A DNA stretch of 64,000 nt from Akkermansiaceae bacterium (GTDB lineage: Bacteria > Verrucomicrobiota > Verrucomicrobiia > Verrucomicrobiales > Akkermansiaceae). The notes beneath the pieces were generated by a model. It saw only the letters and a list, made by a program, of their open reading frames with translations, made no database searches and was not told the origin of the DNA. Made by a program: the position numbers and the translations under genes. Position 1 is the first letter of the stretch. Each line of letters begins with the position of its first letter. This document shows positions 47,394 through 56,713 of this stretch, in pieces. The DNA is taken from contig JAPKDJ010000004.1 of NCBI GenBank assembly GCA_026421245.1, positions 1 to 64,000 of the forward strand, given 5' to 3'.

Positions 47394-49184
47394 CTATTCC
47401 CCCTTCTTTCCTTCAGCCTTCTTTTTTTTGGGCTTGGGAAGCTCGACCCGAATCGGAGGAGTGACCGCCTCGATCTTCTTGGGGGGAGGCTCGACCTGAA
47501 TCGGAGGAGTGACCGCCTCGATCTTCTTGGGAGGCTCGGGAGTCACGATCTCGAAAAGTTCAATATCGAAAACGAGCAGTCCCGCAGGACGTCCAGGCTG
47601 GTTCATGTAGGCCAACTCAACCGGGATCCACAAGCGGGTCTTTTCGCCCTCGACCATGAGCTGAAGGCCCTCCGTCCAGCCTTTGATCACGCCATTCAAA
47701 GGAAACTCGGCCATCTCGTCGCGCTGGATCGAGTTGTCAAAGAGCTTCCCGTCGGTGGTCCAACCTGCGTAGTGGACTTTCACCGCATCCGTGGCAACCG
47801 GCTTCCGAGTTCCGGTTCCCTTTTTGAGCACCTTGTAGGCCAATCCGGATGCGGTCTTGATCGCATCGGCGGGAGGTGCTGCGACATCAGCAGGGGCCTC
47901 GGGAGCCGTCGGCTCGGGCTTAAAGTCAACCAATTCCAGATCGAAGGTCAAAGCACCCCGTCCGGTTCCAGCAGGCTTGGTCAGGTTCTCGGGAATCCAA
48001 ACACGACGGCTTTCGCCTTTCTTCATCGATTTGAAAATCTCCACCCAACCCTCGATTGGTGATTTTTCCAAAGTAAGCCCCATTGGCCCATCCATGGTCT
48101 TGTTGGAGGCAACGGCTGCTCCGTTGGCATCCCAGCCGCTGAAGTTAACTTTAAGCAAATCGCCATCACTTGGAGATTTATCCCCTACTCCGGCCTTCAG
48201 GACCTTAAAGGAGATTCCCGATTCTGTCTTGGGAGAACCTTCGGGAGCTGCTGCAACATCTTCAGGAGCACTTGGATCCTTCGGTGCTGGTGGTGGCTTG
48301 GGTATTGACCGAAACTCCACAAGCTCGGCATCAATAACGATGTCTCCCTCGGGAGCTCCCTGTGGAGGGGGGCTCCCAAAAGCAAGAGCCGCCGGGATCC
48401 AAAGACGGCGCTTTTCACCCTTTTTCATAAGCTGAAGCCCCTCAGCCCAACCCCTGATCGACAACTCGTTCAATTTGAACTGAGCGGGACGCGGCTGACC
48501 GCTAGAACTCGAAATAAGCTCGCCGTCAGCCTTCCATGCAGAAAACTGAACATCCACTAGATCCTCAGCGCCCGGAGTCGAGTCGCCTTCCCCTTCCTTG
48601 AGGATTTTATATTTGAGGCCGGACTCAGTCGACTTGGCATCAACCGGTGCGGTGAGATTCTTTGGTGCCTTGGGTGGCTCGGCAGCCTTGACGATGTCAA
48701 GAAGCTCAACATCGAAGGTCAAATTCCCTGCGACGCGACCTTCATCACCGTAGGCCAAAGCAGACGGAATCCAAAAGCGGCGCTTTTCGCCCACTACCAT
48801 GAGTTGCACCCCTTCGGTCCATCCCTTGATCACTTGATTCAGTGCAAATTCAGCGGGCTGCCCCCGACGAAGGGAGCTATCAAACATCTCACCATCAGAA
48901 GCCTTCCAGCCAGTGTAGTGAACTTTCACCTTGTCCGTTGCGGTTGGATGCTCGGTTCCGGTTCCCTTTTTCAGCACGAGGGAAGCAAGACCGGACTTGG
49001 TCTTCTCTGCATCAGCAGGGGCAGCTCCAACATTATCAGGTGCTTTGAATGGATCGACCGTAGCCTCAACAGGTTTTGCGGGCTTTGCTGGCTCAGCGGG
49101 AGCAGCAGGTTCTTGCGCGAATACGCTCAAACCGAGAGCGCCACTAAGTAAGCCGGTAACGATCCGACGTTTTGGTTTAATCAT
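47394..49184 (-). CDS. Exported FKBP-type peptidyl-prolyl isomerase with four tandem domains
   Basis: The protein has 596 aa from the ATG at 49184. The frame extends to 49262, but that would overlap the PKS gene. After a leader (IVTGLLSGALGLSVFA) and a Pro/Ala linker come four FKBP_C domains at ~64-163, 185-290, 320-418 and 448-545. Domains 1 and 4 keep the hallmark residues: KVKVHYTGW, FDSSL/FDNSI, VIKGWTEGLQLM and the LAY segment. Domains 2 and 3 are diverged (VDVQFSAW, LKVNFSGW; ALAFG or no tyrosine) and may be non-catalytic. The C-terminus has a 16-residue duplication (PPKKIEAVTPPI) and a Lys-rich tail. It sits 34 bp downstream of the PKS gene and directly before a strong terminator. Confidence 0.9.
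   Translation of the reverse strand: MIKPKRRIVTGLLSGALGLSVFAQEPAAPAEPAKPAKPVEATVDPFKAPDNVGAAPADAEKTKSGLASLVLKKGTGTEHPTATDKVKVHYTGWKASDGEMFDSSLRRGQPAEFALNQVIKGWTEGVQLMVVGEKRRFWIPSALAYGDEGRVAGNLTFDVELLDIVKAAEPPKAPKNLTAPVDAKSTESGLKYKILKEGEGDSTPGAEDLVDVQFSAWKADGELISSSSGQPRPAQFKLNELSIRGWAEGLQLMKKGEKRRLWIPAALAFGSPPPQGAPEGDIVIDAELVEFRSIPKPPPAPKDPSAPEDVAAAPEGSPKTESGISFKVLKAGVGDKSPSDGDLLKVNFSGWDANGAAVASNKTMDGPMGLTLEKSPIEGWVEIFKSMKKGESRRVWIPENLTKPAGTGRGALTFDLELVDFKPEPTAPEAPADVAAPPADAIKTASGLAYKVLKKGTGTRKPVATDAVKVHYAGWTTDGKLFDNSIQRDEMAEFPLNGVIKGWTEGLQLMVEGEKTRLWIPVELAYMNQPGRPAGLLVFDIELFEIVTPEPPKKIEAVTPPIQVEPPPKKIEAVTPPIRVELPKPKKKKAEGKKGE
47441..47535. repeat. 48-bp tandem duplication in the FKBP gene
   Basis: Two nearly identical 48-bp units (gctcgacc... 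at 47441 and at 47489) encode two copies of a 16-residue Pro/Lys/Glu linker. One copy reads IQVEPPPKKIEAVTPP and the other has IR. It is in frame, so the repeat number can vary without breaking the gene. Confidence 0.85.
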
Positions 49185-49218
49185 GTCGGAGGGACGGTCA
49201 TCTGCTGATCGTTCTCTG

Positions 49219-50226
49219 TCAACGCCACATCTCACAAGAATGCGCTGAAAAGCCAGCTCCAAAACTTGTCATCCAATAGCGGGAATCCTCCTCCGAATCC
49301 TTCAATCGCTCTTCCAGCGCAAAGAGAACACAAGGGCTGGAGCAGTTCCCTGAATCGTGGAGCACCTTGCGAGTCTCATTTAAGGTCCACCCCAATTGCT
49401 TCTCCAAAGCTTCAATGACATCGCGGCCGCCAGTATGGGCCAAAATTTGGTCGGGGTCATTGGATCGCCGCGTCCAAAGCCTCCCCACCGCCTTTGCCGC
49501 CAACGAAGGCACGGAGCGATGCAGCTTGTTTTCCAGTTTCCCTCCCGAATTGATGAAACGAATCTTCTCCCGCTCCTCTGGAACATGAACCGTGTCAAAG
49601 TTTCCAATCCGCCACTTCCCATCGCCTGGCTCATCCGACCAGACCGCAGCCGAGGATCCGTCACCAAACAAGCACATGCTGATAAGCACTCCGGGCTCCT
49701 CGTTCACAAACAAGGCTGCGGAACAAACCTCCACCGCCACGGTTGCCACTTTCTTCCCGGGATTCGCAGCCAGAAACCCTTCGGCCGCCCGTAACATCGG
49801 GATAGCCGCTCCACACCCCAGCCCCACAATGTCCTGTAAAAAAATATCATCCCGCATCCCCATCTGCTCCGCCACATGACTGGTCACTCCCGGACAGAGG
49901 TATCCGGTGCAGGTGCAAATGATAAGGGCATCGAGATCCTTCGGATCGACACCCGTTTTTTTCAATGCTGCCGAAGCCAACGCCGGAGCTTCTCGTTCGA
50001 AATACTCATTCAACTCCTGGGCTCCCGCATCAAACATCACGGCCGGCTCATCCGTACAAAAATGTCGTCTCTCAATTCCCGTATCTCCCATCAGAACTCG
50101 TTCCATAATCCCCTGTCCTCGGGAACTGAGTTTTTGAAAAGAAGACGTTGTTTTGGAAAAAGTGAAACACTCCGGCTGCGTGTAAGACGATGCGGGGAAG
50201 GCACTCGCCAGAGCTTCTAGGATCAT
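49219..50226 (-). CDS. Type III polyketide synthase (chalcone/stilbene synthase family)
   Basis: This 335-aa thiolase-fold enzyme condenses acyl-CoA starters with malonyl-CoA. The Cys-His-Asn triad is complete: Cys138 in [19 protein letters not shown], His264 in [15 protein letters not shown], and Asn294 in [16 protein letters not shown]. Other family marks are GIERRHF near the N-terminus, [16 protein letters not shown], and [14 protein letters not shown]. The Asn motif reads GNCSS rather than GNMSS. The enzyme is short for the family (usually 350-400 aa). It starts 15 bp after the RND pump stop, so it is part of the TetR-efflux operon. The product is unknown; alkylpyrones or alkylresorcinols are the common bacterial products. 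Confidence 0.88.
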   Translation of the reverse strand: MILEALASAFPASSYTQPECFTFSKTTSSFQKLSSRGQGIMERVLMGDTGIERRHFCTDEPAVMFDAGAQELNEYFEREAPALASAALKKTGVDPKDLDALIICTCTGYLCPGVTSHVAEQMGMRDDIFLQDIVGLGCGAAIPMLRAAEGFLAANPGKKVATVAVEVCSAALFVNEEPGVLISMCLFGDGSSAAVWSDEPGDGKWRIGNFDTVHVPEEREKIRFINSGGKLENKLHRSVPSLAAKAVGRLWTRRSNDPDQILAHTGGRDVIEALEKQLGWTLNETRKVLHDSGNCSSPCVLFALEERLKDSEEDSRYWMTSFGAGFSAHSCEMWR

Positions 50227-50241
50227 GGCCTTAACACTTCC

Positions 50242-53200
50242 CTAGTTTGCCTTTTTGCCAATGAGTAATTTCAACTTTGAGGGACAGTTTCTTAGATCCT
50301 CAAGAATCACGTAGAGTGAAGGCACAAGAATCAGCGTGATTGCTGTCGCAAATAAGATTCCGAATCCAAGCGACACCGCCATCGGAATGAGAAATTTTGC
50401 CTGCATATCATCTTCCAACAACATGGGCATCAGCCCGACAAAGGTCGTCAGCGAAGTCAGCAGAATCGGTCGAAAACGTCGGGCTCCAGCGTTCCGGGCT
50501 GCCTCGACAATGCTCTTTCCATCGTCCCGATGCCGGTTGACGTAGTCTACCAAAACCAGACTGTCGTTCACCACCACACCCGCAAGCGCCACAATCCCGC
50601 ACATTGACATGATGCTCATATTGAGCCCCATCAAGATGTGACCTCCAACCGCCCCGACCAAACCGAACGGAATGACACTCATCACGATGAGAGGCTGCAC
50701 ATAACTTTTCAAAGGAATCGCCATCAGGACATACATGACCAGCAGCGCCCCAATAAAACCGATCCCCATTTCCCTCACGCTATCGCGCTGATCGCTCTGC
50801 TCCCCTTCAAAGCGATATCGCACGCCGGGAAACTTTTCCCCAATTTCGTCAAGGACTTCCTCGGTATACTTCGTGACAATCTCATTCGCATTGAATCCAC
50901 CTACCAGGTCCACATCCCCTTCCAGACTGATTGTACGAAAACGATCCACCCTAGTCACCGTCGCCGGGCCACGTCCGTATTCGGGCTCCACAACTTCCAA
51001 CAATGGCACTTCATCCCCCCTGGGAGTCCTCAACTTCATGGTCTCAAAGTTCATCAATGACTCACGTTCGGATTCAGGATAACGGACCATCACCTTCACC
51101 TCGTCGCGCCCACGCTGAAGACGCTGCACTTCGTTTCCGTAAAAGGCGTCACGCACCTGCCCCATGACATTATCCAGAGTGAACCCAAGAGACTTCCCCC
51201 TACGAGTGAGGTCTCGCACAATCAATTCCTCCCTCCCCTTGCGATCTGAGTTAAAAACATCAACGACTCCTTTGTAGTCGCGGCGAAGTCGCTCGGTAGC
51301 CCAGGCCGCAGCCTCTTCCAATTGCTTGCTGTCACGACCGGTCAGATTGATGTCGATGGCATTACCGCCTGCCGCCGTTTCGGCTCTAAAGGTGAGTGAA
51401 ACAACCCCGGGGATTTCCCCTACCATTTTCTGCCATTTGGCTTTGAGCTCTTCACTGGAGATATCGCGATTCTTTGCCGCAGCGAGTTCCAGAGTCACCT
51501 CTCCAAGATGAGTTCCACCCGAAGGGCCAATGGGCCCCAGTCCTGCCTGAAAAGGCTGCATCCCCGCGGTTGCGAGAGCATTCACAACAACAGAATCCCC
51601 ATTCTTATCTTTGATTTCCGCACCCATTTCGAGCGCAGCCTTTTCCAACCGCCGAACCACTTTCTGAGTTTCAGCAAACGGCGCGCCGAGAGGCATTTCG
51701 AGTTTTGCGGAAAGAATTTCTCCTTCTACTTTCGGAAAAAACTGGAAAGGAATCCACCCCGTTGCAATCAAGCTGATTGAAACTGAAACCATGGCAAAAA
51801 AGCCCGCCCAAACGATGTATCTAAATCGCAAACACAGGGCGAGAAAAGGTGAGTAAACCGACTTCACGAAGCGTTCGAGCCCACCTGCGATTGCCCCCTG
51901 TAATCGGAAGATAGGATTCGAACTCCTTTCCGCCGAATGAGGCTTCAGAAGAGCCAGATGTGCAGGCAAAACGAACTTTGATTGCAGGAGCGAAAAGAGC
52001 AGAACCGGAATCACAACAAGTGGAATATTCGGCCAAATTTTTCCACTCACTCCACTCAGCCCGAGCATCGGGGTGAACGCGGTGATCGTGGTCAAAATAC
52101 CGAAAATTACCACTACCCCAACTTCATGAGTCCCCTTCCAGCTCGCCTCGCGTGGATGCTCGCCACCTTGAATCCGAGTGTAAACATTTTCACCCACCAC
52201 GATGGCATCATCCACCACAATTCCCAGAACAAGGATAAAGGCAAAAGCCGAAATCAAGTTCATGGAAATCCCAAGATCCGGCATCAGCCAAAGTCCCCCC
52301 GCGAAGGAAACCGGAATCCCCAAAGCCACCAGAAAAGCGAGACTTGGGCGTAGGAAGAGAGCAAGAACCAACAATACTAAAATTAACCCAATTCCGATAT
52401 TACTTTTGAGAAGATCCAGACGCCCTTTCAAGATCACGCTGGCATCATTCCAAACATCAATTTTGACGCCTTCGGGACGCTCGACCGTCTCGACATATTC
52501 CTTTGCCAGACGTGCTATCGCGAGAGTATCCTGATCGGCAATCCGAAAGATGTGAAGGACCACCGCTTTGCGTCCATTGAACGTCGAAACAAGGTCCATA
52601 TCTTCGAAACCATCAATCACTTCTGCAATCTGACTGAGCTTTAACTCGGAGCCATCCGGCAAGGATTTCACCACAATGTTCTGGAACTCTTCACCTCGAT
52701 ACTTTCGCCCAGCTGCCCGCACAACCACCTCTCCCGAACCAGTCTTGACCGAACCACTGGGAAGATCGAGCGAAGCACTCCGCACCGCTGCTGCGACTTG
52801 CTGCAAGGTGAGATTATATTTGCGAAGCGTGCTTTCAGGAACCTCGATGGAGATCTCATAAGGTCGAACTGAAGCGAGTTCGACTTTCTTAATCGTTTGT
52901 TGGCCTTTCAGGAACCGCTGAATGACTCGGCCCGGATCGTTGAAAAACGCTTGAACTTTTTCCTCCTTCGTCTTCGGTATTGGCGGTTCGTAGTTGAGCA
53001 ATCCATCTCGGATTTTTTCGGCAAAGACACGAAGACTTGCCTCGTCGGTATCAGCAGTGATGGCAAGGCTGATGATTTGACGATTCACAATGACCTCTTC
53101 AAAAATCGGCTCCTCTGCCTTCTCCGCGAAATTATCAATGCCGTCGACCCTTGTTTGCACATCGCCCATGACATCACGGGTATCGAACCCTGTTTCAACC

Positions 53201-53484
53201 TCCACTGTAATTGCGCCGATGTTGCGAGACGCAGTGGAACGAACCCGCTTGATTCCATCGACATCGGAGATGGCCTCTTCAATGGGAATGACCACACCGC
53301 TGGTCACCTCCTCGGGAGTGGCATTGGGATAGGGAACACTGACAACCACCCCGTCGAAGGCAATCTCCGGGAAGACTTCCTTGCGAAGCTGAAACCAAGA
53401 CGCGAAGCCAGCCAACAAAACCGCCAGCATAAGAAAATTTGCCGTAACATGATTGCAGCTAAACCATTTGATAAACTTTTCCAT
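50242..53484 (-). CDS. RND efflux transporter (HAE1/AcrB-like permease)
   Basis: This 1080-aa inner-membrane proton-driven exporter starts with the first TM helix (HVTANFLMLAVLLAGFASWF). It continues with the porter domain, VFPEIAFDGVVVSVPYPNATP. The TM4 proton-relay pair is in LVLGIVVDDAIVVGENVYTR, and the repeat-2 counterpart is ALAGVVVNDSLVLVDYVN. Between TM1-TM2 and TM7-TM8 are two large periplasmic domains, as expected. The subfamily is diverged from AcrB, closer to the HAE1-like group. It works with the adaptor (3-bp gap) and TolC-like protein upstream. It is followed by a type III PKS gene, suggesting that the PKS product or a precursor is a substrate. Confidence 0.93.
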   Translation of the reverse strand: MEKFIKWFSCNHVTANFLMLAVLLAGFASWFQLRKEVFPEIAFDGVVVSVPYPNATPEEVTSGVVIPIEEAISDVDGIKRVRSTASRNIGAITVEVETGFDTRDVMGDVQTRVDGIDNFAEKAEEPIFEEVIVNRQIISLAITADTDEASLRVFAEKIRDGLLNYEPPIPKTKEEKVQAFFNDPGRVIQRFLKGQQTIKKVELASVRPYEISIEVPESTLRKYNLTLQQVAAAVRSASLDLPSGSVKTGSGEVVVRAAGRKYRGEEFQNIVVKSLPDGSELKLSQIAEVIDGFEDMDLVSTFNGRKAVVLHIFRIADQDTLAIARLAKEYVETVERPEGVKIDVWNDASVILKGRLDLLKSNIGIGLILVLLVLALFLRPSLAFLVALGIPVSFAGGLWLMPDLGISMNLISAFAFILVLGIVVDDAIVVGENVYTRIQGGEHPREASWKGTHEVGVVVIFGILTTITAFTPMLGLSGVSGKIWPNIPLVVIPVLLFSLLQSKFVLPAHLALLKPHSAERSSNPIFRLQGAIAGGLERFVKSVYSPFLALCLRFRYIVWAGFFAMVSVSISLIATGWIPFQFFPKVEGEILSAKLEMPLGAPFAETQKVVRRLEKAALEMGAEIKDKNGDSVVVNALATAGMQPFQAGLGPIGPSGGTHLGEVTLELAAAKNRDISSEELKAKWQKMVGEIPGVVSLTFRAETAAGGNAIDINLTGRDSKQLEEAAAWATERLRRDYKGVVDVFNSDRKGREELIVRDLTRRGKSLGFTLDNVMGQVRDAFYGNEVQRLQRGRDEVKVMVRYPESERESLMNFETMKLRTPRGDEVPLLEVVEPEYGRGPATVTRVDRFRTISLEGDVDLVGGFNANEIVTKYTEEVLDEIGEKFPGVRYRFEGEQSDQRDSVREMGIGFIGALLVMYVLMAIPLKSYVQPLIVMSVIPFGLVGAVGGHILMGLNMSIMSMCGIVALAGVVVNDSLVLVDYVNRHRDDGKSIVEAARNAGARRFRPILLTSLTTFVGLMPMLLEDDMQAKFLIPMAVSLGFGILFATAITLILVPSLYVILEDLRNCPSKLKLLIGKKAN

Positions 53485-53487
53485 GGC

Positions 53488-54633
53488 TTATTCCCCGCTT
53501 CGCTCCCCCGGTTTAAGTTCTGCCAATTTCATCCCCTCGATCGGCAACTCGATCTTTGTCAAAATCACCTTCTCGCCATCCAAAACGCCTTGAGTCGCGT
53601 AGACAAAATCCTCACTGCCCCGCGCGATGACCAGCGTTCGAAATTCCAATTCGCCCTTATCATTCAAAATGCCAACCCTATCCCGACCACGAACCGCAGA
53701 GCGAGGAACGGCAACCACATTGGACAATGTCGAACCGGTCAACCGGGCTTTTAAAAACAACCCGGGTGTCGGCAATCGAAAACGTTCAGGAGCATCTTTA
53801 TTGGGTAGAACCTTTGCCAAAAGATAGGCCGACACAGTAGCCTGATCAACCTCGCCCAAATCCCACATCACCTTTCCGACCCATTGATACGTCTCCGCTC
53901 CTACATCAGCAGAAAGATTGATCCCAGGATCCTTGGGAATCTGGGCATAATCATCAATTGAGAAAGGGAGGCGGACCATCAGGTTCTCGGCATCATAGAT
54001 TGTTCCCAGCTGGCTACCTGGAGCCACGGTGGCCCCAAGATTAAGAACCACCGTTCGGACCCGACAATCAAAGGGAGCTCGAATTTCCGTCCGATCCAGA
54101 TCCTCCACCGCCTTTTCAAGTGCCGCCTTCGCCGCAGCCAGCCGAGCCTTGGTGCTCTTCAAAAATGGAATCCGCAAAACCAAATCAGAGGCCTTCTTAC
54201 CTCCGCCAATCTTCTTCCAATCACGTTCAGCTTGTTCACCCCGCGCTTTCTCCTGGAGAACCGCAAGCTCGGCATCAGCCAAAACCGATTTGGCCTGGGC
54301 AATCACCGCCTCATAGTCGAGTCGATCAATCTTTGCGATCACCTCCCCCTTCTTAAAGGTAGCCCCTAGCTCAAACTGAGGATGGATATCCACAATACGT
54401 CCTCCGACTTGGGCCGACAAGATAGTCTCGCGACGAGTCATGACAACTCCTTCGCTCTTCAGTGGGAACTCAAGATCTTGCTTTTTGACAATGGTCACCT
54501 CGACGACTGGAGTCGTGACAACCCGTTCCTTCTTGTCGGCTTCAGGTTTGTGTTCCTCCAAAAAAAATTTAACCCCGAAGGTCGCAGAAAAAATCACTAC
54601 AATAGCGATGATGGAAGAGATTAAAGTTTTCAT
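53488..54633 (-). CDS. RND periplasmic adaptor (membrane fusion protein)
   Basis: This 381-aa adaptor links the RND pump to the outer-membrane channel. The N-terminal membrane anchor is LISSIIAIVVIFSATFGVKF. The barrel-sandwich (lipoyl) halves flank a helical hairpin: GGRIVDIHPQFELGATFKKG at ~75-95 and APFDCRVRTVVLNLGATVAP near 195-215. The hairpin includes AVIAQAKSVLADAELAVLQE. The C-terminal membrane-proximal domain includes VPRSAVRGRDRVGILNDKGE. It lies 6 bp downstream of the TolC-like gene and 3 bp upstream of the pump gene. Confidence 0.93.
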   Translation of the reverse strand: MKTLISSIIAIVVIFSATFGVKFFLEEHKPEADKKERVVTTPVVEVTIVKKQDLEFPLKSEGVVMTRRETILSAQVGGRIVDIHPQFELGATFKKGEVIAKIDRLDYEAVIAQAKSVLADAELAVLQEKARGEQAERDWKKIGGGKKASDLVLRIPFLKSTKARLAAAKAALEKAVEDLDRTEIRAPFDCRVRTVVLNLGATVAPGSQLGTIYDAENLMVRLPFSIDDYAQIPKDPGINLSADVGAETYQWVGKVMWDLGEVDQATVSAYLLAKVLPNKDAPERFRLPTPGLFLKARLTGSTLSNVVAVPRSAVRGRDRVGILNDKGELEFRTLVIARGSEDFVYATQGVLDGEKVILTKIELPIEGMKLAELKPGERSGE

Positions 54634-54639
54634 GGATTC

Positions 54640-56046
54640 TTATTTTCCGGGTCGATAGTCACCCCCAAGGGCGAGGTGGAGCGTGATTCGATTGTCGAGC
54701 CTCAACCGACGAAGGCTCACCAAACCAGTAGACAAGTTGATGCGATTTGTTTGTGCCGTGATGAGAGTCAGAGCATCGCCGGTACCGCCTGTGTAATCGG
54801 ATTCCGCAGCTTCAGCGGCAGCAATTGATGACTTCAGGGCTTTGACCAACGCAACTTCCCTTGCGGCCAAAAACCGCTCGGCAATCAGAGCCTGTTCGAC
54901 CTCGCCAAAGGCTTTCCTTACAGTGCTTTGCAACCTGGCAAGATTGGATCGATCGGCCGACTTAATTCTTTCAGACTCCGACCATATGGCACCGCCCGCC
55001 CAGATCGGTTGGGCCACCGAACCAGCGAGCGACCACACTCCGAAATTAGAGTTGAGAATTTTCCTAAGTGAATCAGTTGTAGTGCCACCCCGAGCAGTGA
55101 TCGAAAAGCTCGGATAGAATGCTAATTTGGCCTGCTTCACAAGACTCCCCGAAGACGCAAAGCGTCGTTCCGCCTCAAGAATATCAGGACGACGTAAAAG
55201 CAACTCGGATGGCAAACCAGCTGGCGGCATGGGCGGGATCTTGGGTAGGGTTTCCGCACTTTGAATAGCCCCTTTGGGATATCTTCCCATCAGCACCTCC
55301 AACTGCCGAATCGCCTGCTCACGTTCTCCCATACGCTGAGCGAGGACAGCGTCATTGTTTGCAACTTCGCTTTCAGCCAATCTAAATTGAGCCGCCGAAC
55401 CACCCTCATCTGTCAAAGCGTTGGCAAAACGATCTCTCACAATCTCAAGCGTTGCTTTCAAGAAGCCCCCCGACTCCCGCGATAGAGCAATTTGTTCATT
55501 TGATTCTACAAGTGCCAGCCATGCCCGCATGACTTGAGCCGCCAGTGAAGCCCGCGCCGCTCGAAGAGCATTCCCCTCGGCCTGAGCATCTGCAATGAGT
55601 GAAGCTTGTCCGGCACGATTGAACCCCCAAATATCGGGCTCCCAAGAAACAGACAAATCTCCTCCAAAGTTTTCAGAAATCGAGGAAGGCACACCGCCTT
55701 CTCCGAAGGGAAACCCCACAAAAATCTGCTTTTGCCGTCCCCCATCCAGTCCGGCTGACACTTGGGGGTTCATCGAGGCCGCTGCCGTTTTTGCAACAGA
55801 TACCGCGCGAATCACTCTCTCCTCCGCGATCCTCATATCGGGATTCGAACGTAATGCTTCTCGGACCAGAGAGTCCGCCCGCGAACCTCCCACCCGACTC
55901 ACCCAGCGGGTATCGATCCCAGCCTTTGCTTCGGGAGTTGAATGCCAACGTAGTGGTAGATCCGAAACAGCCTCGATGCGGGAGTCAGGAGCTTTAGCCA
56001 CGCATCCGACAAGAATGACCGCGAGCACAGGAAGAAAAAATTTCAT
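54640..56046 (-). CDS. TolC/NodT-family outer-membrane efflux lipoprotein
   Basis: This 468-aa channel protein has a lipoprotein signal (MKFFLPVLAVILVGCVAKAP; lipid-modified Cys15). Two repeats of the outer membrane efflux protein family follow. The first contains LVREALRSNPDMRIAEERV (~55-75) and VSWEPDIWGFNRAGQASLIA. The second contains LLLRRPDILEAERRFASSG (~270) and VAQPIWAGGAIW. These are the standard NodT-like marks. The start overlaps the tetR stop (ATGA), so channel and repressor are translated from one message. It supplies the outer-membrane exit for the RND pump. Confidence 0.93.
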   Translation of the reverse strand: MKFFLPVLAVILVGCVAKAPDSRIEAVSDLPLRWHSTPEAKAGIDTRWVSRVGGSRADSLVREALRSNPDMRIAEERVIRAVSVAKTAAASMNPQVSAGLDGGRQKQIFVGFPFGEGGVPSSISENFGGDLSVSWEPDIWGFNRAGQASLIADAQAEGNALRAARASLAAQVMRAWLALVESNEQIALSRESGGFLKATLEIVRDRFANALTDEGGSAAQFRLAESEVANNDAVLAQRMGEREQAIRQLEVLMGRYPKGAIQSAETLPKIPPMPPAGLPSELLLRRPDILEAERRFASSGSLVKQAKLAFYPSFSITARGGTTTDSLRKILNSNFGVWSLAGSVAQPIWAGGAIWSESERIKSADRSNLARLQSTVRKAFGEVEQALIAERFLAAREVALVKALKSSIAAAEAAESDYTGGTGDALTLITAQTNRINLSTGLVSLRRLRLDNRITLHLALGGDYRPGK

Positions 56047-56675
56047 CTTTGAAAGCCTGCTTCGCAGAAATCGATGACACGGTTGAGGGTGGTAGCGAGG
56101 TCTTCGTCGCCAACCTTGCCGCCACTAATTTTCTTTACCAACTCGCCATGGGTAAGAGTGTTTGAGAGCACTCCGAAGGAAAAATGGATGCGCCAAAAAA
56201 CATCTTCGGATGTGAGCCCGGGGCAGGCCGCCATGAACGCCGGAACAAATCGCCCGGCAACCTCGCGAAACTGACCCATCACCTCATTTGGGAATTCATA
56301 AGGTCGATCACCTACAACTCGCCCCATCAGTTTGACAAAAAGTTTTTCGCTCAATGGGCTGCTTTTGATTTGCGAAAGTAATGGCTCAAAAAATGCGGTG
56401 AGCAAATCACGAGCCGTCGCGCTTCTCCGGTCCTCCAATTCTTCGAGACGCCGAAGCCGCTCTTCATTGACTGGCGTCGCCATTCGAGCAACCACGGCAT
56501 CCATCAACCCCTCACGCGAACCAAAGTGATACTTCACCGATGCGACGTTTGCTCCAGCCAGACCGGTAATTTCTCGAACAGAAACCACCTCAAACCCTTT
56601 CTCCGCAAACAAGGTCGAAGCCGCTTCGATCAAAGCGAGCTTTGTTCCGGTGATTTTCTGTGAAGTAACAACCAT
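56043..56675 (-). CDS. TetR-family transcriptional repressor of the efflux/PKS operon
   Basis: The protein has 210 aa from the ATG at 56675; the longer frame reads back through the operator palindromes and is rejected. The N-terminal HTH is typical of TetR: LIEAASTLFAEKGFEVVSVR then EITGLAGANVASVKYHFGSR (~12-52). A C-terminal ligand/dimerisation domain of the DUF1956/CerR-like type (FVKLMGRVVGDRPYEF) follows. It is the first gene of the operon and overlaps the TolC-like gene by 4 bp. Two similar palindromes lie within 56 bp upstream and are the likely operators, so the gene is probably autoregulated. Confidence 0.92.
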   Translation of the reverse strand: MVVTSQKITGTKLALIEAASTLFAEKGFEVVSVREITGLAGANVASVKYHFGSREGLMDAVVARMATPVNEERLRRLEELEDRRSATARDLLTAFFEPLLSQIKSSPLSEKLFVKLMGRVVGDRPYEFPNEVMGQFREVAGRFVPAFMAACPGLTSEDVFWRIHFSFGVLSNTLTHGELVKKISGGKVGDEDLATTLNRVIDFCEAGFQR

Positions 56676-56680
56676 TGTTT

Positions 56681-56696
56681 TCAAACAATTGTTTAA
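56681..56696. promoter_or_regulatory. Candidate TetR operator 1
   Basis: The near-perfect palindrome TCAAACAATTGTTTAA has half-site CAAAC/GTTT, centred 13 bp upstream of the tetR ATG. It shares its TCAAAC half-site with operator 2. A minus-strand TTGAAA in operator 2 and a TAAACA in operator 1 are spaced like -35 and -10 boxes, so binding would block the promoter. Confidence 0.65.
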
Positions 56697-56713
56697 ACCT
56701 CGAATTCGATTTT

